DNA from: Acidobacteriota bacterium | GTDB lineage: Bacteria > Acidobacteriota > Terriglobia > Bryobacterales > Bryobacteraceae | Direction: 5' to 3' | DNA length: 30,166 nucleotides | Assembly (NCBI GenBank): GCA_023436715.1 | Contig: JAEZIJ010000180.1 | Coordinates: 1 to 30,166 of the forward strand | Shown here: piece by piece, positions 16,971-25,555 of the stretch | Numbering within the stretch: the stretch's first letter is position 1 | Layout: each line of letters begins with the position of its first letter | Program-made: the position numbers and the translations under genes | The notes under the pieces: model-generated | Database searches by the model: none | The model's input: the letters and a program-made list of their open reading frames with translations, nothing else | Told to the model about the DNA's origin: nothing

Positions 16971-17101
16971 GGCGGCCTCCTTTGCTTCTCCCTATTGTAA
17001 CAGACACCCAACCGCTTGCTTACGCGCGCGGCTCGGAGGCGATTCCGAGCCGCGACCGCGAGGGGAGCGGCCGGCCCCAGGTGAACCCGTCTAATTTGCG
17101 G

Positions 17102-17107
17102 TAAAAT
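17102..17107 (+). promoter_or_regulatory. Candidate -10 box of the efflux operon
   Basis: TAAAAT lies 54 nt before the first efflux gene start. There is no good -35 box and no obvious operator palindrome or regulator gene next to it. Confidence 0.25.
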
Positions 17108-17161
17108 AGAGACATCTGGGTCTGGGAAGCAAACCACTTCCGTCCACGAAGCCTCCACATC

Positions 17162-18631
17162 ATGCGGCTGCTCTTCACTTGTACCTCCACGCTCGCCTTG
17201 TCTCTTTGCACCGCCGGAGCTGCCTATGGCCAGGCTGGGACACCCCAGGTCGAGCCACCTCAGCTACCCGGCGTAAGCGCGGGGCCCGTACCACCCTCGA
17301 CCCCGCCCGTCGTTACATCCGGAGACCCGTTCGCAGGTGGAGTGCCGCTTCCACAAGTTACGCCAGGAGTCATCGATATATCGTTTTCCGACGCTATAGA
17401 CCGCGGTTTGCGCCGCAACCTCGGCCTGGTGCTCAGCCGGGAAACCACCCTCATGTCCCAGGCGAACCAGCAACTGGCCCGGTCCGTACTGCTGCCGAAC
17501 ATCACTGCGCAAGTGACCGAAACCGTGCAGCAGATTAACCTGCAGGCACTCGGGTTTATGGGCAACATCCCCGGAATCCCGGCCGTCGTCGGCCCGTTCA
17601 GCGTGTTCGACGCACGCGCATTCCTGACGCAGCAGGTTCTCAGTTTTCCGGCTCTATACCAGAACCGGTCCGCTTCCGCGGGATTGCGAGCGGCAAGATT
17701 GTCCTACCAGGACGCGCGCGACGTCGTTGTTCTCGCGGTCGCGGGGTTGTATCTGCAAGCGGTGGCGTCGCGAGCGCGGATCACCTCCGCCCAGGCCCAG
17801 TTCACCACGGCGGAGGCGCTCTACCGGCGGGCTGTGAACATGAAGGCCGCGGGCGTAGTAGCAGGAATCGACGTGCTGCGTGCGCAGGTCCAGATGCAGG
17901 CGCAACAGCAGCGTGTGATTTTCTATACGAATCAGTACCAGATCCAGAAACTGAATCTTGCGCATGCTATCGGGCTGGCGACGGGGCAGGAGTTTCGGAT
18001 CTCCGAAACGCTGCCGGAAACGCCTGTGCCTCCCATAACGCTGGAGCAGGCGCTCGACCAGGCGTACCGCGGCCGTGCGGACTACCGGAGCGCGCGAGAG
18101 GCGGTGAACTCGGCGGAACTGTCCATGAAAGCGGCGAACGCTCAGCGTTACCCCGCCATCACACTGGACGCCAACTACGGCGACATCGGCCGCCGGCCAA
18201 CCGAGTCCCATGGGACGTTTGCCGTTACGGGAGGCGTGGCTGTTCCGGTCTTCCAGGGCGGCCGCATCAGTGCCAACGTTCTTCAGGCCGAGGCGTCGCT
18301 CGCGCAGCGCAGAGCCGAGGCGGAGGACCTGCGCGCCGCGATCTACTACCAGGTGCGAACGGCATTTCTGAATTTGACATCGGCGGCCGAGCAGGTCGCG
18401 GTGGCGAAGAGTTCGGTCCAGCTCGCGGCGCAACAGCTTACCCAGTCGCAGGACCGGTTTTCGGCGGGGGTAACGAACAACATCGAAGTGATCCAGTCAC
18501 AGGAGGCCGTAGCTACGGCAGACGACAACCTGATTTCGAGTCTTTACCAGTACGACTTCGCAAAAGCATCCCTGGCGCGCTCGCTCGGCGGCGCGGAGAA
18601 ACTGGCCAAACAATTTTTGGGGACCAAATAA
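17162..18631 (+). CDS. TolC-family outer membrane efflux protein
   Basis: 489 residues. A signal peptide ends around TAGAAYGQA (about residue 24), and a proline-rich segment (about 30-60) follows. Then come two outer-membrane efflux repeats with the typical helical hairpins (AIDRGLRRNLGLVLSRE…; AREAVNSAELSMKAANAQRYPAITLDANYGD; FQGGRISANVLQAEASLAQRRAEAEDLRAAI). The trimer forms the outer-membrane channel and periplasmic tunnel. Its stop codon overlaps the start of the adaptor gene by 1 nt, so the two are coupled. No Shine-Dalgarno is visible before the ATG. Confidence 0.92.
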   Translation: MRLLFTCTSTLALSLCTAGAAYGQAGTPQVEPPQLPGVSAGPVPPSTPPVVTSGDPFAGGVPLPQVTPGVIDISFSDAIDRGLRRNLGLVLSRETTLMSQANQQLARSVLLPNITAQVTETVQQINLQALGFMGNIPGIPAVVGPFSVFDARAFLTQQVLSFPALYQNRSASAGLRAARLSYQDARDVVVLAVAGLYLQAVASRARITSAQAQFTTAEALYRRAVNMKAAGVVAGIDVLRAQVQMQAQQQRVIFYTNQYQIQKLNLAHAIGLATGQEFRISETLPETPVPPITLEQALDQAYRGRADYRSAREAVNSAELSMKAANAQRYPAITLDANYGDIGRRPTESHGTFAVTGGVAVPVFQGGRISANVLQAEASLAQRRAEAEDLRAAIYYQVRTAFLNLTSAAEQVAVAKSSVQLAAQQLTQSQDRFSAGVTNNIEVIQSQEAVATADDNLISSLYQYDFAKASLARSLGGAEKLAKQFLGTK

Positions 18632-19926
18632 TGGCGGACATCGCTGGAATCGATCAGAAAACGGCAGAAAGAGAAGAAGTCAGGCAGGCTCCGGAGGAAG
18701 AGCGGCGAACGTTCTTTCAGCAACACCCGCACGCAAAGTGGTGGCTGCTTGGATTCTTTCTCGTGGCGGTGGCGGTAGGAGTCTACCTGTGGCGGTACTA
18801 CTCGGTTCGGGAATCGACCGACGACGCCCAGATCAATGCGCACATCGGCCAGATCAGCCCCCAGGTGGGCGGGCGGGTCCAGCGCGTGTTCGTGGACGAC
18901 AACCAGCACGTCGAAGCGGGCACGGTGCTGCTGCAAATCGATCCGCGGGACTATCAAACAGCCCTGGACCGCGCCACGTCGGACCTGAAGGCTGCGCAGG
19001 CGAATTTCCGCGCGGCACAGACCGGCATTCCGATCACCAGCACCACGACCTCAAGCCGCCTGAACACGGCGAACGCCGGAGTGCAGGCAGCGCGCGCCGG
19101 CATCGCCGCCTCGGAAAAAGAAGTCTCCGCGGCCAACGCACAGCTCGATGCCGCCCAGGCGCGGCTTCGCGAGTCCGAGGCGAGGAACGTGCTGGCTCAG
19201 AAGAACCTGGACCGCCTGAAGATGCTTTTCGAACGGGACGAGATCTCGGCGCAGCAGTACGATGCCGCGGTTTCGGATGCGCGTTCTGGGGCCGCCGGCA
19301 CCGATGCGGCGAAGGCGGCGGTAGCCAATGCGCAGCAAGGGGTTCAGGTGGCGGAAAGCCACGTGCTACAGGCCAGGGCGGCGCAATCGCAGGCGGTGGC
19401 TGCGCTCCAGGCCGCGGGCACCGCACCCCAGGAAGTCTCCGTGAGCCGGGCCCAATCGGGTTCGGCCGAAGCCAGGCTGAAACAGGCGGAGGCGGCGGTG
19501 GCTCAAGCCGAATTGAACCTTCAGTACACCACCATAAAAGCGCCGATCGGCGGCATCGTGGGGAACCGGAGCGTTCAGACGGGAGACGTTATCCAGAGGA
19601 GCCAGCCGGTGATGGCGCTCATCCCCATTGAGGACGTATGGGTCACCGCGAACTTCAAGGAGACGCAACTCAACCACATGCGGGCGGGGCAAGCGGCCAC
19701 GATCTCGGTGGACGCCTACGGCGGGCGCGAGTACCGCGGTCATGTCGAGAGTATCGCTCCGGCTACCGGAGCGCGGTTCAGCCTGCTGCCGCCGGAAAAC
19801 GCAACCGGCAATTTCGTAAAGGTCGTGCAGCGCGTCCCGGTCAGAATCCGAATCGATAGAGGGCAGGACCCCGAGCACCTGCTGCGTCCCGGGATGTCCG
19901 TAGTGCCGACTGTGATCACGAAATAG
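18631..19926 (+). CDS. HlyD/EmrA-family periplasmic adaptor
   Basis: 431 residues: a cytoplasmic N-terminus of about 33 residues, one membrane helix (about 34-53, WWLLGFFLVAVAVGVYLW), then DDAQINAHIGQISPQVGGRV, the first half of the lipoyl domain. A long alanine-rich coiled-coil hairpin (about 105-290) follows, then the second lipoyl half (YTTIKAPIGGIVGNRSVQTGD) and a beta-barrel. It bridges the inner-membrane pump to TolC. The gene order with an EmrB-type pump identifies it as the EmrA-like part. Confidence 0.93.
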   Translation: MADIAGIDQKTAEREEVRQAPEEERRTFFQQHPHAKWWLLGFFLVAVAVGVYLWRYYSVRESTDDAQINAHIGQISPQVGGRVQRVFVDDNQHVEAGTVLLQIDPRDYQTALDRATSDLKAAQANFRAAQTGIPITSTTTSSRLNTANAGVQAARAGIAASEKEVSAANAQLDAAQARLRESEARNVLAQKNLDRLKMLFERDEISAQQYDAAVSDARSGAAGTDAAKAAVANAQQGVQVAESHVLQARAAQSQAVAALQAAGTAPQEVSVSRAQSGSAEARLKQAEAAVAQAELNLQYTTIKAPIGGIVGNRSVQTGDVIQRSQPVMALIPIEDVWVTANFKETQLNHMRAGQAATISVDAYGGREYRGHVESIAPATGARFSLLPPENATGNFVKVVQRVPVRIRIDRGQDPEHLLRPGMSVVPTVITK

Positions 19927-19940
19927 CAGGGAAGGCGGAA

Positions 19941-20555
19941 ATGATCCGCACAATCACGATCGGAGGGGAGCATGGCAGCGGGCGCGAAGAGATCGGCCGT
20001 CTGCTCGCTGAAGGGCTCGGTTGGAAGCTCCTCGACGACGCGCTCATTGAAGAGATCGCCGCGATGACTCACGTCGATCCCTCAGTGGCAAAGCATTACG
20101 ACGAGTGCCTCGACACCTGGCTGCACGAGGTGCACAAGGCCTTGTGGCGCGGCGGATACGAAGGGCTTGCCACGACCACCGGCTCGGACATTCTGGATGC
20201 CGATCGCATCGCCGAGTGCGCCCGCTCCATCATCGAATCCGCCGCCAGGAAAGGTGGCCGGGTGATTGTCGGCCGCGGCGGACAGTGCGTCCTGCAAGAG
20301 TACCCGGACGTATTCCACGTCTTCATCTACGCGCCGCGCCGGGAGCGCCTGGAGCGGCTCCGCCGTACGCTCGGCCCGAATGCGGACGTGACCGCCGCGA
20401 TGGATTCCATGGATCACATCAGACGGGCCTACACACGCCGGCATTACGGGCAGGAATGGACCGACCGCCACCTGTACGACATGATGCTCTGCTCGAGCAT
20501 GGGAGAAGCGGCCGCCGCAGCGGCGATCCTCGCCGCACTCGGGAGGGAAGTGTAG
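19941..20555 (+). CDS. Cytidylate kinase-like family protein
   Basis: 204 residues. It begins MIRTITIGGEHGSGREEIGRLLAEGLGWKLLDD, the altered P-loop (G-x-GSG-RE in place of GxxGxGKS/T) of the cytidylate kinase-like family. A conserved GRVIVGRGGQCVL (near 109-121) and the arginine-rich lid APRRERLERLRR follow. The usual P-loop lysine position is Arg. True CMP kinases keep GKGT, so I do not call it cmk. Its substrate is unknown. It lies 14 nt after the adaptor gene, and its stop overlaps the pump gene start by 1 nt, so it is an integral member of the efflux operon. A role in supplying or modifying a nucleotide-like signal or substrate is only a guess. Confidence 0.85.
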   Translation: MIRTITIGGEHGSGREEIGRLLAEGLGWKLLDDALIEEIAAMTHVDPSVAKHYDECLDTWLHEVHKALWRGGYEGLATTTGSDILDADRIAECARSIIESAARKGGRVIVGRGGQCVLQEYPDVFHVFIYAPRRERLERLRRTLGPNADVTAAMDSMDHIRRAYTRRHYGQEWTDRHLYDMMLCSSMGEAAAAAAILAALGREV

Positions 20556-22132
20556 TGGCAGTTGGTGCTCTTGCCGAAGCGCCTCCCCAGTCCCCGGCAG
20601 TCAACCCGTGGATCGTCGCCGTCGCCGTGATGTTTGCCACCTTCATGGAGGTGCTCGACACCACGGTGGTGAACGTTTCTCTGCCGCACATCGCGGGCAG
20701 CCTGTCGGCATCGGTGAACGAGGCAACCTGGGCGCTGACTTCCTACCTGGTCGCGAATGCGATCGTCCTGCCCATGACCGGGTGGCTGGCGAACTACTTT
20801 GGCAGAAAACGGCTGCTCATGGCGGCCGTCGCCGGCTTCACCGTCGCCTCCTTCTTTTGCGCCCTCGCCCCCAGCCTGGGCCTGTTGATCTTCTTCCGGA
20901 TTATTCAAGGAGCCACCGGAGGAGCATTGCAGCCGCTCTCGCAGGCGGTGATGCTCGAAGCGTTTCCGCCGGCGGACCGCGGGAAGGCCATGGCGTTCTG
21001 GGGCCTCGGAATCGTCGTCGCGCCCATGCTCGGTCCGGTGATCGGCGGCTGGCTCACGGACAACTACAGTTGGCGGTGGGTGTTTTACATCAACATCCCG
21101 GTCGGGCTTGTGTCGATCCTCATGACCAAGCTTTTCATCTTCGACCCGCCCTACATCCGGAAACCATCGGGACGCATCGATTACTGGGGCATCGGCTTGC
21201 TGGCGGTCGGCATTGCGGCGCTTCAGGTAGTTCTCGATAAGGGGCAGCAGGAGGACTGGTTCGGCTCGCAGTGGATCACTTCTCTCGCGGTGATTGCGGC
21301 CGTCACGCTGGCGGCCTTCATCGTCTGGGAACTGGTGACTCCCGATCCTGTCGTGCGGCTGCGCGTGCTGAAAATTCGTACGTTCGGTTCGGGCGTGATC
21401 CTGATGACAATACTCGGCTTCGTCCTGTACGGAAGCATGGTGCTGCTGCCGATCTTCCTGCAGACGCTGCTCGGCTACCCGGCTCTCCACGCCGGCATCG
21501 CGATGGCTCCGCGCGGGCTCGGCTCGTTTCTGGCGATGCCGCTGATCGGAGCGATTATGGCGCGCTTCGACCCGCGCAAGCTGCTGTCGATCGGAATCCT
21601 CGGCTCGGTGTTGACCCTGATGCAGCTCTCATGGCTGAACCTGAATGCCGGCTACTGGGACATCTTCTGGCCCCAGTTCTTCCAGGGCGTCTCCCTGGCG
21701 CTGCTGTTTGTTCCGCTGACCACGGCATCCATGGATCCGATTCCCAGGGAGGAGATGGGGAATGCCACCAGCATCTTCAACCTGATGCGAAACATCGGAG
21801 GCAGCATGGGCATAGCGGCTTCGACGACGATGCTGGAGCGGATCACGCAGAAGAACATCAACATCCTGGGGGCGCACGTCACTCCGTACAGTCCGCAGGC
21901 GCAGCAGATGTTTGAGAACATGAGGGCGGCGTTGATGGCGCGAGGCTCGGACTACGCCACCGCCACGAAACAGGCCTATGCGGCCGTGTGGGGAATGGTG
22001 CAGCAGCAGTCCTCCATGCTGGCGTTCAGCCATACGTTCTGGCTGCTCGCCATTCTGTTCCTTGCCGCCCTGCCTTTGTTATTTCTGATGAAGCGGCCCA
22101 CTCACCGCGGCGGAGGAATGCCCGCGCACTAA
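20555..22132 (+). CDS. DHA2-family MFS multidrug transporter (EmrB/QacA type)
   Basis: 525 residues from a GTG at 20555. It shares one base with the previous stop and is preceded by GGGAGGGAAG, an excellent ribosome-binding site. The frame is open far upstream, but that part overlaps the kinase-like gene and is not coding. About 14 membrane helices are seen. Motif LDTTVVNVSLPHIAGSL (helix 1), GWLANYFGRKRLL (motif A) and GATGGALQPLSQAVML mark the DHA2 drug:proton antiporters. With the adaptor and TolC-like genes it makes a complete tripartite pump. The substrate cannot be read from the sequence. Confidence 0.93.
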   Translation: MAVGALAEAPPQSPAVNPWIVAVAVMFATFMEVLDTTVVNVSLPHIAGSLSASVNEATWALTSYLVANAIVLPMTGWLANYFGRKRLLMAAVAGFTVASFFCALAPSLGLLIFFRIIQGATGGALQPLSQAVMLEAFPPADRGKAMAFWGLGIVVAPMLGPVIGGWLTDNYSWRWVFYINIPVGLVSILMTKLFIFDPPYIRKPSGRIDYWGIGLLAVGIAALQVVLDKGQQEDWFGSQWITSLAVIAAVTLAAFIVWELVTPDPVVRLRVLKIRTFGSGVILMTILGFVLYGSMVLLPIFLQTLLGYPALHAGIAMAPRGLGSFLAMPLIGAIMARFDPRKLLSIGILGSVLTLMQLSWLNLNAGYWDIFWPQFFQGVSLALLFVPLTTASMDPIPREEMGNATSIFNLMRNIGGSMGIAASTTMLERITQKNINILGAHVTPYSPQAQQMFENMRAALMARGSDYATATKQAYAAVWGMVQQQSSMLAFSHTFWLLAILFLAALPLLFLMKRPTHRGGGMPAH

Positions 22133-22173
22133 TGTTGTGTGCACGAAATAACTGGACATCTCGCATCGGCGTT

Positions 22174-22249
22174 GATCCGCGTTCATCGGCGGCCCATCAA
22201 CATCGTTGAGTCTTGGTGGGCCGCCGATGAACACCGATGAACGCGGATC
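22174..22249. repeat. Inverted repeat / bidirectional terminator-like hairpin
   Basis: GTTCATCGGCGGCCCA (22181-22196) pairs perfectly with TGGGCCGCCGATGAAC (22217-22232). GATCCGCGTTCATCGG (22174-22189) pairs with CCGATGAACGCGGATC (22234-22249). The right arm carries a duplicated CCGATGAAC, so one long stem with a bulge can form. It lies between the convergent pump and dehydrogenase genes. Sequences of this type recur as dispersed repeats in several bacterial genomes. Confidence 0.65.
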
Positions 22250-22258
22250 CTCGTTCGC

Positions 22259-23278
22259 TTATTCCGAGCACCTCACCAGAATCTTCATGACTTCGCCGCC
22301 GCTCTCCATCTCACGGAACGCGCCCGACAGTCCCTCGAGCGGCACAGCACTCGTGACTATGCGGTCGAGGGGCATCGTCCCCGAAGCGGCCAGCTCAATC
22401 GCCTTCTCGAAATCCTGCGGTTCATAGACGCGTGCTCCGATGAGCCGCAGTTCCCGCCAGAAGAAACGGTGCAGGTCCACCTTGGGCGGCTCCGAGTGAA
22501 TCGCAACCATCACAATGCGGCCCCGCGTGCGCGGCAGTTTGGTCATCGTCTCCGCGCCGGCGGCCGTTCCGGAGACCTCGAAGACCACGTCCGCGCCGGC
22601 GCCACAGGTCTCGGAATCGACGAGGGCGGCGAGCTCCTGCTCGCGGGGGTTCACGACGGCAAGCCCGAGGTCGCGCGCGAGGCTGAGCCGGAAAGGATTC
22701 ACTTCGGAGACAAGCACCCGCGCGCCGGCGGCCCGCGCTACGAGCGCCACCAGCAAGCCGATCGGCCCGCCCCCGAGTACCACCGCGTACTCGCCGGGCT
22801 TTACCTCCCCTTGCGCTACGTCATGGCACGCTACGGCGAGCGGCTCAATGAGGGCACCGTGTTCGAACGACAGCCCGGACGGAAGCCGGTGCAGCGTGTG
22901 CGCCGGAACGGTCCACAGGCCCTGCATTGCGCCAGGAGTGTCGATGCCGATGAATTTCAGCCGCTGGCAGATGTGCCGGTGGCCGGCGCGGCAGGCGGGG
23001 CAATCGTTGCAAGGGTCCAGCGGGCGCACAGTGACGCGGTCTCCGCGCGACCAGCCCTCAACTCCCTCGCCAACCGCGGCGACTGTGCCCGACATCTCGT
23101 GTCCGACCACCTGCGGCATCCGAACCCGGTGGTCCATCTTCCCGTGGAAGACGTGCAGGTCGGTACCGCAAATGCCGCAGTATTCAACCAGGATTTGCAC
23201 CTGGCCTCTCGCCGGCTGGACCGCCACGCAGTCCCGAACGCCGATTCTCTCTTTTCCTTCGTAGAACGCTGCTCTCAT
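22259..23278 (-). CDS. Zinc-dependent alcohol dehydrogenase (threonine/sorbitol dehydrogenase-like)
   Basis: 339 residues of the medium-chain dehydrogenase family. The catalytic zinc site is Cys37 in CGICGTDLH, His60-Glu61 in GHEMSG and Glu145 in IEPLAVA. The structural zinc Cys set is C90, C93, C96, C104. The NAD(P)-binding loop is GGGPIG at 169-174. Such enzymes oxidise secondary alcohols of polyols or threonine; the substrate is not decidable here. A sugar or polyol role would suit the nearby kduI and LarA-like genes. It is divergent from the Nudix-U32 gene, with 33 nt between the starts. Confidence 0.9.
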   Translation of the reverse strand: MRAAFYEGKERIGVRDCVAVQPARGQVQILVEYCGICGTDLHVFHGKMDHRVRMPQVVGHEMSGTVAAVGEGVEGWSRGDRVTVRPLDPCNDCPACRAGHRHICQRLKFIGIDTPGAMQGLWTVPAHTLHRLPSGLSFEHGALIEPLAVACHDVAQGEVKPGEYAVVLGGGPIGLLVALVARAAGARVLVSEVNPFRLSLARDLGLAVVNPREQELAALVDSETCGAGADVVFEVSGTAAGAETMTKLPRTRGRIVMVAIHSEPPKVDLHRFFWRELRLIGARVYEPQDFEKAIELAASGTMPLDRIVTSAVPLEGLSGAFREMESGGEVMKILVRCSE

Positions 23279-23311
23279 AAGGAAACAGCATAGCTGGTTT
23301 GGGACGCTATC

Positions 23312-25555
23312 ATGGTGTATTCAGAGCCGCACATGGCGGATTACAACAAAGTGGGGTTGCTGGTAGTTCACGAGGGGCGCATTCTCTTGTGCCGGAAGAA
23401 GCACTCCACCAGCCTTCTCATACTGCCGGGCGGCTTCCTGGAGGAAGGCGAGACCGTGCCCGGGTGCCTCGAACGCGAACTGCGCGAGGAACTGGGCGAC
23501 GTGAGCGCGGTGGAACCGCGGTACGTAGGCGCGTATGCCGACGTCGCGGCCGGAGATCCGGGCAAAACGGCCGCCATCGAACTCTATCGCGGCGATCTGG
23601 CGGGAACTCCGGAGCCGCATTCGGAGATCGCGGAGCTGGTCTGGTTCGGAGAACATGACGACCCGTCACGCCTTGCGCCAAGCCTGGTGAACAAGATCCT
23701 GCCGGACCTCATCAGGCGCGGCCTGCTCCCCTGGGGCGCCGGCGGCGGAGTGGAGTTGCTTGCCCCGGCGCGCGACCTCGAGTGCGGGCTGGCCGCCATC
23801 GACTGCGGCGCGGATGCGGTCTACATCGGCGCTCCACGCTTCGGAGCGCGCGAGGCGGCGGGCAACACGATCGAGGAGATCGCCGGGCTTGCGCGTCATG
23901 CGCACAAATACTGGGCGCGCGTGTACGTAACGCTGAACACGCTGCTCCGCGACGAGGAACTTGCGAGTGCACGCAGTCTGGCCTGGCAGCTCTACGAAGC
24001 CGGGATTGACGGTCTGATCATCCAGGATGCCGGCCTCCTCGAAGGCGACTTGCCGCCGCTTCCGCTGATCGCCAGCACGCAGATGCACAATCACACGCCG
24101 GAGCGTGTGGCCTTCCTCGAAAGCGTTGGCTTCCGGCGCGCGATCCTGGCGCGGGAACTGGGGTTGGACCAGATCCGCGCGATTCGCCGCGCGGCGCCGC
24201 GCATCGAGCTCGAATGCTTCGTACACGGCGCGCTGTGTGTCTGCTACAGCGGCCAGTGCTACCTGAGTTACGCGCTCGGCGGGCGGAGCGGCAACCGCGG
24301 CCAGTGCGCCCAGCCCTGCCGCAAGCCATACACGCTGGTGGATGGCGAAGGACGGATCATCGAGCGGAACCGCCATCTGCTCTCGCTCCGCGACCTCAAC
24401 CTTTCAGACCACCTGCCCGAGCTCCTCGCCGCCGGGGTCACCTCATTCAAAATCGAAGGGCGCCTGAAGGACCGTGCGTACGTCGCGAACGTCGTCGCGC
24501 ACTACCGCGCCCGGCTCGATGAGGCGCTGCGCGCGGCGGGAATGCACCGCAGTTCCTCCGGAATCGGTTCGCCGGGCTTCACGCCCGATCCGTCCAAGAC
24601 TTTCAACCGCGGCTTCACGACCTACTTCCTGCGCGGTAAGCGGGCCGTCGTGGGCTCACCCGAGACGCCGAAGATGGTAGGCGAGGAGATCGGGCGCGTC
24701 GAAGCTGTAGGACGCGGCGAGTTCGCCATCGGCGCGGCGGCGCCGCTTCATCCCGGCGACGGCCTGTGCTTCTTCGATTCCGGCGGCGAGCTGCGGGGAA
24801 CCGTCGTGAACGCGTTCCGCGGAAATACGGTCGTTCCGGACAAGGTGGACCACATCGAGCCCGGGACGGTTATTCACCGCAATCACGACCACGAGTTCCT
24901 CACGCGGGTCGCGCGCAGCCGCCCCGAGCGGCGGATTCGCGTGAAGATGACGCTTCTGCCCGCCCCCGGCGGAGTCTTGCTGCGGGCCGAGGACGAGGAT
25001 TCGAACCGCGCGGAAGCCGTGTTGCCATGCACCATCGAGCCGGCCGCGAAACCCGGCCGGGCGCGCGACATCATCCTCAGGCAGCTCGAAAAAACAGGAG
25101 GGACGGATTTCGTTTCCACCGGCGTGTCGTTCGAAATCGAGCCCGTGCCGTTCCTGCCGCTCTCGGCGGTAAACGCACTTCGCCGGGAAGTGCTGGAACG
25201 GTTGATCTCGGTCCGGGAGGCGAATCGTCCCAGATTCGAGGGTCGAATCCCGCCGTCCGGCGCTCCCTTCCCCGACAGGGATCTCTCGTACCTGGGCAAC
25301 GTGCTCAATCGGGATGCCGAGGCCTTCTACCGCCGGCACGGCGTCGAACGGATCGAGCCGGCCGCGGAGTCGGGACTCGACCTGACCGGCCGGAAGGTCA
25401 TGACGACGCGCTACTGCGTGAAGCTTCAGCTCGGATTGTGCGGGCGTTCCCTTCCGGAGCCGCTGGCGCTGATCGACGAGCAGGGCCGCCGTCTCGAATT
25501 GCAGTTCGACTGCGAAGCATGTGAGATGGCGGTTTACCTGGCGCGACCGGTTTAG
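23312..25555 (+). CDS. Nudix hydrolase - peptidase U32 fusion protein
   Basis: 747 residues. Residues 8-140 are a Nudix domain with a complete Nudix box at 41-63 (G-x5-E-x7-RELREELGD). Residues 147-747 are a U32 protein: VELLAPARDLECGLAAIDCGADAVYIG, then the cysteine-rich motif CFVHGALC…SGQC…QCAQPC (C302-C336) and a C-terminal DCEACEM. U32 proteins of this length resemble RlhA (YdcP), an rRNA hydroxylase that uses an iron-sulphur cluster. The frame is continuous across the junction. Valine 147 is encoded by GTG, so an internal start for a separate U32 protein is conceivable, but no ribosome-binding site precedes it. Met8 is an alternative first start. Its stop overlaps the kduI stop on the other strand. 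Confidence 0.85.
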   Translation: MVYSEPHMADYNKVGLLVVHEGRILLCRKKHSTSLLILPGGFLEEGETVPGCLERELREELGDVSAVEPRYVGAYADVAAGDPGKTAAIELYRGDLAGTPEPHSEIAELVWFGEHDDPSRLAPSLVNKILPDLIRRGLLPWGAGGGVELLAPARDLECGLAAIDCGADAVYIGAPRFGAREAAGNTIEEIAGLARHAHKYWARVYVTLNTLLRDEELASARSLAWQLYEAGIDGLIIQDAGLLEGDLPPLPLIASTQMHNHTPERVAFLESVGFRRAILARELGLDQIRAIRRAAPRIELECFVHGALCVCYSGQCYLSYALGGRSGNRGQCAQPCRKPYTLVDGEGRIIERNRHLLSLRDLNLSDHLPELLAAGVTSFKIEGRLKDRAYVANVVAHYRARLDEALRAAGMHRSSSGIGSPGFTPDPSKTFNRGFTTYFLRGKRAVVGSPETPKMVGEEIGRVEAVGRGEFAIGAAAPLHPGDGLCFFDSGGELRGTVVNAFRGNTVVPDKVDHIEPGTVIHRNHDHEFLTRVARSRPERRIRVKMTLLPAPGGVLLRAEDEDSNRAEAVLPCTIEPAAKPGRARDIILRQLEKTGGTDFVSTGVSFEIEPVPFLPLSAVNALRREVLERLISVREANRPRFEGRIPPSGAPFPDRDLSYLGNVLNRDAEAFYRRHGVERIEPAAESGLDLTGRKVMTTRYCVKLQLGLCGRSLPEPLALIDEQGRRLELQFDCEACEMAVYLARPV

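Noticed and set aside
20105..20554. Upstream extension of the MFS transporter frame
   Set aside because: It overlaps the cytidylate-kinase-like gene and reads as Arg/Pro-rich non-coding sequence; the GTG at 20555 has a strong ribosome-binding site.
19941..20555. Calling the kinase-like gene cmk
   Set aside because: The P-loop lacks GKGT and the length and motifs fit the cytidylate kinase-like family, not true CMP kinase.
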